In this document: positions 1 through 5,640 of the stretch, in pieces
How the letters are laid out: every line of letters begins with the position of its first letter
How positions within the stretch are numbered: the stretch's first letter is position 1
Program-made: the position numbers and the translations under genes
Source of the DNA: Methanosarcinaceae archaeon
GTDB taxonomy: Archaea; Halobacteriota; Methanosarcinia; Methanosarcinales; Methanosarcinaceae
Direction of reading: 5' to 3'
Length of the DNA: 15,151 nucleotides
Assembly: GCA_030655675.1 (NCBI GenBank)
Contig: JAUSPM010000023.1
Span: 1-15,151, forward strand
Notes under the pieces: generated by a model
What the model was told of the DNA's origin: nothing
The model's database searches: none
Seen by the model: only the letters and a program-made list of their open reading frames with translations

Positions 1-1
1 A

Positions 2-9
2 TTTTAAAC
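2..9 (+). promoter_or_regulatory. TATA-like box for the DUF1894 gene
   Basis: TTTTAAAC sits 22-29 bases before the ATG at 31. That is the spacing expected if transcription starts at or just before the start codon. There is no Shine-Dalgarno sequence between them, which agrees with a leaderless mRNA. Too little upstream sequence is present to exclude read-through from a preceding gene. Confidence 0.35.
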
Positions 10-30
10 TTAGAACCCGGAACACAAAAA

Positions 31-312
31 ATGTCATGCATCGAAGAGATCCCATACATCATAATGCTCAGCCGTGCAACTCCAAAACAGTGCGAGGAGT
101 TTGTCAAAAAGAATACGGATGAGATATACTATGTACCCGGGGGATACAAGATCCGCGGTGTCCCTCTTGTAGGGGGGAATGCGATCCCTGTTGGTATCAG
201 CGGGTCGGACCTTATTTTCCAGTTTGTCAAACCGTGCAGCGGACTTTATGTACTGAAGATCGAGGACGCACAGGATGAGATCGAAAAGGTGCGCGCTGAA
301 TTTAAGAAATGA
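31..312 (+). CDS. DUF1894-like small methanogen protein
   Basis: A 93-residue soluble protein beginning MSCIEEIPYIIMLS, with the signature-like stretch DEIYYVPGGYKIRGVPL (about residues 30-46) and a conserved-looking FVKPCSGLYVLK near residues 65-76. This matches my memory of the DUF1894 family, short proteins known essentially from methanogens, with no assigned biochemical function. I see no membrane segment, signal peptide or metal-binding cluster; two cysteines (C3, C69) are isolated. The ATG lacks a Shine-Dalgarno sequence, but TTTTAAAC lies about 25 bases upstream, which fits a leaderless archaeal transcript. The gene is complete, and a seven-T run follows the stop within a few bases. 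Its usual neighbours would lie upstream, outside the window. Gene reality is good; the family name is from memory and moderately sure. Confidence 0.75.
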   Translation: MSCIEEIPYIIMLSRATPKQCEEFVKKNTDEIYYVPGGYKIRGVPLVGGNAIPVGISGSDLIFQFVKPCSGLYVLKIEDAQDEIEKVRAEFKK

Positions 313-314
313 AC

Positions 315-321
315 TTTTTTT
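315..321 (+). terminator. T-tract terminator after the DUF1894 gene
   Basis: Seven consecutive T residues begin three bases after the TGA stop (310-312). Archaeal RNA polymerase commonly terminates at such oligo-T tracts without needing a hairpin. No convincing stem precedes it. Confidence 0.5.
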
Positions 322-381
322 GGATTTCCTGACATTGAGTGGTTTGTACCCAAAAACACTAAAAATCAATGCAAATTTTTA

Positions 382-453
382 AACCGCAGAGATCGCTGAG
401 GGACGCAGAGAAAAATAATACAATTCTCTGCGATCTCAGCGTCCTCTGCGGTT
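382..453. repeat. Large imperfect extragenic hairpin, ACCGCAGAG type
   Basis: This is an interrupted inverted repeat. AACCGCAGAG (382-391) pairs with CTCTGCGGTT (444-453), GCTGAG (395-400) with CTCAGC (435-440), and CGCAGAG (404-410) with CTCTGCG (426-432), around an AT-rich 15-base loop. It is GC-rich in an AT-rich spacer and codes for nothing visible. A shorter relative with CCACAGAG/CTCTGTGG arms occurs at 3625-3667, so it is a dispersed element within this window. Similar 'accgcagag...ctctgcggt' hairpins are, to my recollection, scattered between genes in many environmental bacteria and archaea, with no settled function. It could act as a terminator or mRNA 3' end, or be a mobile-element footprint. 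Confidence 0.75.
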
Positions 454-462
454 ATTTTTCCC

Positions 463-490
463 ACAATTGATTTCCATACAATTCAATTGT
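463..490. repeat. 8-bp inverted repeat ACAATTGA/TCAATTGT upstream of DUF362
   Basis: ACAATTGA (463-470) and TCAATTGT (483-490) form a perfect 8-bp inverted repeat with a 12-base spacer. It lies 73-100 bases upstream of the DUF362 start and upstream of the likely TATA element, where an activator or repressor dimer could bind. AT-rich composition makes chance occurrence plausible. Confidence 0.3.
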
Positions 491-527
491 TACAAATATT
501 TCATATAATTGTCAATGATCAAGATGT

Positions 528-537
528 AAAAATATTT
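528..537 (+). promoter_or_regulatory. Putative TATA element for the DUF362 gene
   Basis: The AT-rich box AAAAATATTT lies about 26-35 bases before the ATG at 563 and no Shine-Dalgarno sequence precedes that ATG. Together these suggest a leaderless or very short-leader transcript. A second AT-rich box, TTCATATAAT, lies at about 499-508 and is an alternative. Confidence 0.35.
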
Positions 538-562
538 CTACCTACAAACCCAATGACTCAAC

Positions 563-1687
563 ATGAATACTAAAGTTTCCATTGTTCGCTGTCCTGACTA
601 CTCGCAGGCAAAGGATGCGATCATTGAGTCACTCGAACTTATCGGCGGACTTGAAAAGATAATCAAATCGGGAGACCGTGTTCTTCTCAAAGCCAATATA
701 CTTGCAGCACGTCCGCCGGAGGATGCAGTCACCACACATCCTACGATTATCACGGCAATGTGTGAACTTGTATCCAATATCGGCGGCATTCCCATTGTTG
801 GAGACGGTTCCGGCATCACACACCCGGGTGCGACCGCTGAGGCACTGAAGATTTCCGGTATCGAGGATGCTGCACAAAAATGTGGTGCAGAAATTGTTAA
901 TTTTGAGACTGCGGGATTTGTTGAGGTCGATGTGTCGGATGCAAAACAGTTCCCACGTCTATACATAGCAAAACCGATCCTTGACGCCGATGTTATAATC
1001 TCGCTACCAAAACTCAAGACACACGAACTGACATACTACACAGGAGCGGTCAAAAACTTCTTTGGTGCCGTACCATTGAAAACACGAAAACAGGCACATC
1101 TTCTTGCAAAACGCGACCTGTTCGGGGACGCGGTTGTTGACATATATTCGGTCGTAAAACCGCATCTTGCAGTCATGGACGGCATTGTAGGAATGGAAGG
1201 CAACGGTCCGGCACATGGTACGCCCATTAACTCAGGAATTATCATGGCAAGTTACGACTGTGTTGCGCTGGACATGGTGGCATCCGAACTTATTGGATTC
1301 GACCCGATGATGATCCCGACAAACCGCGCCGCGCTTGAGCGAAATATCGGCACAGGACAGGCGGAAGTTGTCGGAACACCACTCAATGATGTGAAGGTCA
1401 AATTCAAAAAATCGGCTGGCGGTATAACGACAATGGCACCGGCTTTCATAACCAGAAGGCTTGGTAATCTTTTCACAATGAGACCGCATATAGACACAGC
1501 AAAATGTATTCTGTGCGGCGCATGTGTCTTGAACTGTTCACCACATGCAATTGAAGAAGTAGATGAGAAACTTAAGATCAATAACGATAAGTGCATACAG
1601 TGTTACTGCTGTCGTGAACTTTGCCCACAAAATGCAGTTGATATACAAAAATCACTGGTTGCGAGGATATTGACACGAGGGGAATGA
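563..1687 (+). CDS. DUF362 protein with C-terminal 2[4Fe-4S] ferredoxin domain
   Basis: A 374-residue iron-sulphur protein. Residues about 35-250 match the DUF362 family, with blocks such as LLKANIL, DGSGITHPGATAEAL, IISLPKLKTH and LAVMDGIVGMEGNGP. The C-terminus is a bacterial-type ferredoxin domain with two complete CxxCxxCxxxC sets: C315/C318/C321/C325 and C344/C347/C350/C354 (C349 is extra). Each set is followed by a P-containing turn (SPHAIEE, PQNAVDI), as expected for two [4Fe-4S] clusters. There is no signal peptide or membrane segment, so it should be cytoplasmic. DUF362 proteins are widespread in anaerobes and have no firmly established reaction; an electron-transfer or redox-enzyme role is inferred from the clusters. 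The gene stands alone and its stop lies 22 bases from the convergent ATPase stop. Family assignment is strong, function unknown. Confidence 0.9.
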   Translation: MNTKVSIVRCPDYSQAKDAIIESLELIGGLEKIIKSGDRVLLKANILAARPPEDAVTTHPTIITAMCELVSNIGGIPIVGDGSGITHPGATAEALKISGIEDAAQKCGAEIVNFETAGFVEVDVSDAKQFPRLYIAKPILDADVIISLPKLKTHELTYYTGAVKNFFGAVPLKTRKQAHLLAKRDLFGDAVVDIYSVVKPHLAVMDGIVGMEGNGPAHGTPINSGIIMASYDCVALDMVASELIGFDPMMIPTNRAALERNIGTGQAEVVGTPLNDVKVKFKKSAGGITTMAPAFITRRLGNLFTMRPHIDTAKCILCGACVLNCSPHAIEEVDEKLKINNDKCIQCYCCRELCPQNAVDIQKSLVARILTRGE

Positions 1688-1709
1688 TATTTGTTAATGG
1701 CACATTGCT

Positions 1710-3335
1710 TCACATCAATATGGGGAATTTTTCATATAATTTCATTAGGAAATTTACATCCTCTATTCCCCACACCCACATACCTTCTTCAATAGCCAAT
1801 GATATCGCTTTTGAATCAATCCCAGAAGTAGCAATCATTACCTTTTCTTCCACTTTCATGTTTGATCTGGCCACCTTTGATGCAAATGCTCTTACCATCT
1901 TAGATGATACTGGCGATGTTTTCACTTCCGCAAGCCAGTATCCCTTTTTATACTGTGCTGCAATATCAAATTCATCCCCCTGAATTACCCTCTGCTCCAC
2001 TTCGTCAAATTTAGGTAGTTTCTTTTCGTGGAGTGAGATACGACCGTCAAACGCCCTAAATAATTCCCTTACTCTGGACTCAACGCCTTTACCATTCTCC
2101 TGTTTGTATGCAGTTATCATTTGCTCAATGTTCGATTTGAACATATCCAATTTTATGCCGATCTCAGGTATGTAATCATCTTCACGAAGGGTAAACACAT
2201 ATTTCAACCAAAGTTTAAGCAGCGGATCAATAAGGGTGTACGCACTTCCATTTTTTCTCAAAATACCAGTCTCAATAAGATTTCGAAGATATCTTGAAAG
2301 TGAAGATGCAGGAATATGTGCATCTCTTGCGATCTCACTTGATGTGTGCGCTCCTTTTGCAATGGCAACCATAAGGTCAATGTAAGTGGCAAACCCTCGC
2401 CGGTCCAGTGAAATCTCTATGAATTCTGAAATATGTGAATAAAGAGTACCCTGTGTACTAAACAATTCATTTGCAATTGCATCGATGATATGGATATTTG
2501 ATATCTTTTTATGACCCCTCTCAATTGCGAGGTCACTTATCGCAAATGTCAATATGTCCAGATAGAACGGATATCCCCCCGATATTGAAACCAGCAGGGA
2601 TGTGTTTACATCACCAATAACCAGATCATCTTTTTTAAATTTCATTTTAATGAACTGGCGTGAGTTTTCATAATCGAATGGTGGTACGAAAACCTTTTCA
2701 AAATGACTGTATAATGGTGAATCCGCTTCACTCACCAAACGTTGCATCATTCCGATGGATGAACCTGAAATGATCCACCATACGTCAGGTTGCTGCATGA
2801 TATTCTCTCTGAATATATCTATAGCAGATGTGTAGTTGTAATCGACAAGTCTCTGGAATTCATCAAGTATGATGATAGGTTTTGAATTCGTTTCCTTTGA
2901 AAAGATGGAAGGTATGTTTACTAATTGTTCAAATGATCTGCTCATATCAGTTTCTCTTGTCTCAAGAGCCATATCAATGGATGCAACTGTCTCCGGGCAG
3001 TATTTCATAGCGGTTCGCAACAGTTCCTTTGGTTTTTGACTTGAAATTCCACTAAGTTTTAGAGATTTGAGGTAGGCATACAGTATTGCAGACGAAAATT
3101 TCTCAATAAATTTATAGCCGTTCTCTATGCTCAAATAAACATATACGGGCAGTACATCGTCCTGCATCGACAACATGAATTGAAACATAATTGAAGTTTT
3201 ACCGGACTTGCGCTGCCCAATCAATGCAATGTTCCTACGAGTATTGCGTTTGAAATTATCCATCCGCCTACCAAGCATTTGCAGAATGGCATCCCTGTCA
3301 TGAAATTCAGGGCCTACTACCGGATCGCCTAACAT
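1710..3335 (-). CDS. Archaeal AAA/STAND-type ATPase with winged helix and PD-(D/E)xK-like C-terminus
   Basis: A 541-residue protein of the large archaeal ATPase group found in multiple copies in many archaeal genomes. The Walker A is GQRKSGKT (40-47). The Walker B is IIILDEF (D158, E159). A sensor-1-like WWIISGSS follows at about 186-193. Residues about 335-385 look like a winged helix-turn-helix (SSEIARDAHIPASSLSRYLRNLIETGILRK region). The C-terminal part contains GDEFDI (D457) then LAEVKTS (E470, K472), the spacing of a PD-(D/E)xK nuclease-like core, as in the DUF234-type tails of such ATPases. ATP hydrolysis is well supported; nuclease activity is inferred. The gene is monocistronic. Its upstream region carries an unusual palindrome cluster at 3371-3420 that may bind a regulator or the protein itself. 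Its 3' end faces DUF362. The biological role is unknown; defence, mobile-element and DNA-maintenance roles are all possible. Confidence 0.88.
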   Translation of the reverse strand: MLGDPVVGPEFHDRDAILQMLGRRMDNFKRNTRRNIALIGQRKSGKTSIMFQFMLSMQDDVLPVYVYLSIENGYKFIEKFSSAILYAYLKSLKLSGISSQKPKELLRTAMKYCPETVASIDMALETRETDMSRSFEQLVNIPSIFSKETNSKPIIILDEFQRLVDYNYTSAIDIFRENIMQQPDVWWIISGSSIGMMQRLVSEADSPLYSHFEKVFVPPFDYENSRQFIKMKFKKDDLVIGDVNTSLLVSISGGYPFYLDILTFAISDLAIERGHKKISNIHIIDAIANELFSTQGTLYSHISEFIEISLDRRGFATYIDLMVAIAKGAHTSSEIARDAHIPASSLSRYLRNLIETGILRKNGSAYTLIDPLLKLWLKYVFTLREDDYIPEIGIKLDMFKSNIEQMITAYKQENGKGVESRVRELFRAFDGRISLHEKKLPKFDEVEQRVIQGDEFDIAAQYKKGYWLAEVKTSPVSSKMVRAFASKVARSNMKVEEKVMIATSGIDSKAISLAIEEGMWVWGIEDVNFLMKLYEKFPILM

Positions 3336-3370
3336 AATTGATTTTACCTAATTATTATATGAACATCAAC

Positions 3371-3420
3371 ATATATGCAGGTCTGCATATATGAAGGCTT
3401 GCATGCATGCAGACCTGCAT
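3371..3420. repeat. Nested palindrome cluster (ATGCA/TGCAT), candidate operator
   Basis: ATGCAGGTCTGCAT (3375-3388) is repeated as its exact reverse complement ATGCAGACCTGCAT (3407-3420), giving a perfect 14-bp inverted repeat with an 18-base loop. Each arm is itself near-palindromic (ATGCA-4 bases-TGCAT); the left one extends to ATATATGCA/TGCATATAT (3371-3379/3384-3392). The loop contains the perfect palindrome GCATGCATGC (3401-3410). ATGCA or TGCAT occurs seven times in 50 bases. The cluster starts 36 bases upstream of the ATPase start codon, at or just upstream of where its TATA box should be, so an operator for autoregulation is the simplest reading. Confidence 0.65.
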
Positions 3421-3624
3421 GTGCGAAAATCTGTATATTCCTGTTAAAAATAACGTGTTTGTTTAGTCGGTGTAAAGTTGTGTTGTAGCGCATGCGGACT
3501 AATGAACTGAAAATAAAAACGATACTACCATACGCGCGTCGCGCGGCACCGTCATCCACCACTGCCCCGCATACACATCGAAGTTTCAATTATACTAAAC
3601 AATATCTGCTTTTTGTGACTTTCT

Positions 3625-3667
3625 GCCACAGAGAACGTAGCAACATTCTCTCTGTGTACTCTGTGGC
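3625..3667. repeat. Degenerate copy of the extragenic hairpin (CCACAGAG type)
   Basis: GCCACAGAG (3625-3633) pairs with CTCTGTGGC (3659-3667). The interior keeps a second CTCTGTGT unit, as in the element at 382-453, but with TG in place of CG and a shorter, less regular left arm. The composition stands out from its surroundings. A short open frame crosses it (3492-3677), but its peptide is low-quality and looks like a by-product of the repeat. Confidence 0.55.
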
Positions 3668-3836
3668 TGTCAGATAAGTTCTAAATTATACTTGCGGAGT
3701 AGTATACTATCAGAGCACATGTATTTGCACCAATCGCATTTTGTAGGAACTGCGTATTTTGCGAATGCTGGCAGATAGTAACAATGGAACCGCGTCACTG
3801 TGAGAAAATTCCCCCTTCGGTCGATTTAACTCGAAC

Positions 3837-3857
3837 TATATGTTTATAAAACATATA
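3837..3857 (+). promoter_or_regulatory. Palindromic TATA region of a candidate small RNA
   Basis: TATATGTTT (3837-3845) and AAACATATA (3849-3857) form a perfect 9-bp dyad whose centre is TTTATAAA (3843-3850), a good archaeal TATA box. Rightward transcription from it would begin near 3870-3875, just before a series of three hairpins. As the box is symmetric, leftward transcription is equally allowed by this element alone. Confidence 0.4.
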
Positions 3858-3871
3858 CCACAAGAAAATAA

Positions 3872-3993
3872 CCACTTGCGGCCACATTAATTCGAATTAA
3901 ACAATCTTACAAAGATTGTCGGAAAAGTCCATATTCCGAGAGTCGATGATTTCGGAATATGCCGCCTGACGGCGGTCGCATTGTTTTTGTTTT
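3872..3993 (+). ncRNA. Candidate structured small RNA, three hairpins plus T-tract
   Basis: Downstream of the TATA box, an estimated 120-base transcript would contain three tandem stems. They are ACAATCTT/AAGATTGT (3901-3908/3912-3919, loop ACA), CATATTCCGA/TCGGAATATG (3930-3939/3952-3961) and CCGCC/GGCGG (3962-3966/3971-3975, loop TGAC). The last is followed by TTGTTTTTGTTTT (3981-3993), an intrinsic-terminator layout. The palindrome TTAATTCGAATTAA (3887-3900) precedes them. The order promoter, stems, terminator in a long protein-free spacer is what suggests an RNA gene. It is not a tRNA, and I see no RNase P, SRP or box C/D hallmarks. The start is estimated from the TATA box. An alternative is a cluster of protein-binding palindromes with no transcript. 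Confidence 0.35.
3962..3993 (+). terminator. GC-rich hairpin with T-tract
   Basis: CCGCC-TGAC-GGCGG followed after four bases by a 13-base T-rich stretch interrupted by two G. This would terminate rightward transcription. No protein gene lies upstream on the plus strand, which is the main reason to suspect a small RNA. Confidence 0.5.
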
Positions 3994-4033
3994 CGATTAT
4001 ATATGTCTGATTTTTGCACTCAGCATATCACCT

Positions 4034-4039
4034 AAAAAA
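4034..4039 (-). terminator. T-tract terminator of pheS
   Basis: On the minus strand, a six-T run lies 17 bases past the pheS stop codon. It is preceded by the direct repeat GAGTTGTGAGTT, which overlaps the end of the gene. No hairpin is visible; an oligo-T tract alone can terminate archaeal RNA polymerase. Confidence 0.4.
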
Positions 4040-4056
4040 TACTCTCAACTTATAAC

Positions 4057-5538
4057 TCACAACTCACAAACTTCGCTCTTCCTCAACCAGTCAATATCAG
4101 ACTGATACAATTCACGCAGATCACGCAACCCAAGTTTAAGCATAGCCACACGGCTCACACCCAGTCCCCATGCAAGAACAGGATGTTTGATACCAAGCGG
4201 TTCTGTAACTTCTTTTCGGAACACGCCCGCACCGCCAAGTTCTACCCAGCCCATGCCTTCAACATAAACCTCAGGTTCGACACTTGGTTCAGTGTACGGG
4301 AAATAACCCGGGCGGAAGCGAACATCCTCAAATCCCATCCTGTGATAGAACTCTGCAAGGCATCCAAGCAGGTTTGCAAATGACATGTTCTCATCCATAA
4401 CAACACCCTCAAGTTGCTCGAACTCAGGAGTATGTGTCGGGTCAATTGTCTCGCGACGGTATGCCCTGTCAATACAAAATGCCTTGACAGGAGCCTGTGG
4501 ATTATCTGCAAGATACTTGATGGTAACCGCAGTTGTGTGGGTTCGCAACACATTTTTGCCAGCGATCACCTCACTCCATTTACCACCCCATCCGGTCGAG
4601 TCAGTGTCGCCGCCATGCTCATGCATTGCTCGCACTTCGTCCTTATAATCGGAAGGCAGGTCAGATGTAGATGAAAGATGGAACGTATCCTGCATCTCAC
4701 GCGCCGGATGATCCTGCGGCTGGAAAAGTGCATCAAAGTTCCAGAACGAACTCTGCACTATATCGCCTTTTATCTCAGTAAATCCCATCTCAAGGAATAT
4801 CTGGCGCATCTGGTCGATCAGGCGCTGGTATGGATGGATCTTTGCACCATAGACCTGTTTTGGCTTTGTGTTAATATTATATGGTCGGAAATTCTTGTTC
4901 TTCCATTCCCCACTCTTTAGCAATTCAGATGTGATCTGGGTAATCTCTTCCTCAATAACGATTCCCTCAGCCACCAATGCCTTTCCTGCATCTGTGATAG
5001 TAATAAGCCTGTGTTTTTTCTCATGCTTTGACACAAGTTTTCGTTTAATAAGATCAGTTATGACATTCAGATTGGCACCCAGTTCATCAATGGTCTGTGC
5101 ATGATCCTTGAATAATTCAAGCACAATCTCATCATCACCCATGTCCGAATTACCTGTAGGAACGATCATACCTTTGTCAACGTTTGCCCAACCTTTACGG
5201 CGGAGCCACCCTGTTGCAATCCCAACCATCTTTGGGGACAGGCGCTGTTTGAGATCATCAATAGAAGTCGGTTCTGATATTGCATCGATTATCTGGCGCT
5301 CCGGTAGTCCATCCTTTGCACATTCGATGCCTTCTGCTGTCAGCAGATACGTTTCAATAAGTTCCTCATCAACCCGCGCAAGTCCCACCTCAGCCAGCAA
5401 ATATGCTGATTGCATAGTTGTCTCTATCTTTAAAAGTGATTCCTTTGCAAGTTCCTGCGGAGTTGCAGATGATGAAAGTTCATCCAGTGCAAGCAATACG
5501 TTTTTGTCATTGGTTGTGAGGTTGTACTGAGCGCCCAT
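4057..5538 (-). CDS. pheS: Phenylalanyl-tRNA synthetase alpha subunit
   Basis: The 493-residue catalytic alpha subunit of archaeal PheRS, which charges tRNA-Phe in the cytoplasm as an alpha2-beta2 enzyme. Residues 1-200 are winged-helix modules typical of archaeal/eukaryotic alpha subunits, used for tRNA contact. The class II core follows: motif 1 region MGFTEIKGDIVQSSFWNFDA (251-270), the QPQDHPAR loop (273-280), motif 2 with IDRAYRRETID (356-366) and the PEFEQLEG block (371-378), and motif 3 GLGVSRVAM (458-466). Length is normal for the archaeal type. The ATG has a good Shine-Dalgarno AGGTG eight bases upstream (5551-5547). It follows trpS on the same strand with a 102-base gap, so the two may be co-transcribed, although the AT-rich gap could hold its own promoter. 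The beta subunit (pheT) is not in the window. Confidence 0.97.
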   Translation of the reverse strand: MGAQYNLTTNDKNVLLALDELSSSATPQELAKESLLKIETTMQSAYLLAEVGLARVDEELIETYLLTAEGIECAKDGLPERQIIDAISEPTSIDDLKQRLSPKMVGIATGWLRRKGWANVDKGMIVPTGNSDMGDDEIVLELFKDHAQTIDELGANLNVITDLIKRKLVSKHEKKHRLITITDAGKALVAEGIVIEEEITQITSELLKSGEWKNKNFRPYNINTKPKQVYGAKIHPYQRLIDQMRQIFLEMGFTEIKGDIVQSSFWNFDALFQPQDHPAREMQDTFHLSSTSDLPSDYKDEVRAMHEHGGDTDSTGWGGKWSEVIAGKNVLRTHTTAVTIKYLADNPQAPVKAFCIDRAYRRETIDPTHTPEFEQLEGVVMDENMSFANLLGCLAEFYHRMGFEDVRFRPGYFPYTEPSVEPEVYVEGMGWVELGGAGVFRKEVTEPLGIKHPVLAWGLGVSRVAMLKLGLRDLRELYQSDIDWLRKSEVCEL

Positions 5539-5640
5539 AATAATTACACCTGATCTAATTTACCTATAACTATAACTGTAATTATAATTGTATCAAATTA
5601 TCTAAACAATTTTCCGTTGGATCAATACTGCCTTTACTGC

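Larger units (their letters stand above)
3336..4056. other. 721-base non-coding stretch
   Basis: No credible protein gene is visible between the ATPase start and the pheS stop. From left to right it holds the ATPase promoter region and palindrome cluster (3371-3420), a locally CG-rich patch with CGCGCGTCGCGCG (about 3533-3545), the degenerate hairpin repeat (3625-3667) and a weak long-range stem TACTATC/GATAGTA (3705-3711/3774-3780). After these come a palindromic TATA region (3837-3857), three consecutive hairpins ending in a T-tract (3901-3993), and the pheS 3' T-tract (4034-4039, minus strand). The density of dyads is much higher than in the other spacers of the window. Confidence 0.7.

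Noticed and set aside
34..369. 111-residue minus-strand frame opposite the DUF1894 gene
   Set aside because: Lies antisense to a recognisable small gene, with no initiation signal and no family-like sequence; it is a shadow frame.
480..494. AATTCAATTGT shared with 7095-7105 upstream of the 68-residue gene
   Set aside because: An 11-base AT-rich identity is expected by chance between AT-rich spacers, and the distances to the two start codons differ greatly.
1684..1983. 99-residue plus-strand frame over the 3' end of the ATPase gene
   Set aside because: Antisense to the ATPase C-terminus and starting at the DUF362 stop; the peptide is low-complexity (SIPHTHIPSSIAND) and has no Shine-Dalgarno sequence.
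3344..3589. 81-residue minus-strand frame upstream of the ATPase
   Set aside because: Runs through the palindrome cluster, giving a repetitive peptide (HACKPSYMQTCIYV) that is a by-product of the ATGCA repeats.
3492..3677. 61-residue plus-strand frame in the long spacer
   Set aside because: No Shine-Dalgarno sequence or family resemblance, and its C-terminus is the translation of the hairpin repeat. Rejected as a gene.
3705..3780. Long-range stem TACTATC/GATAGTA with inner GCATT/AATGC
   Set aside because: Short arms separated by over 60 bases in AT-rich DNA; likely chance, although it could be part of a longer structured transcript.
3901..3993. Possible RNase P, SRP or tRNA gene
   Set aside because: GGAAAAGTCC only superficially recalls the RNase P core; the size, conserved regions and tRNA T-loop are absent.
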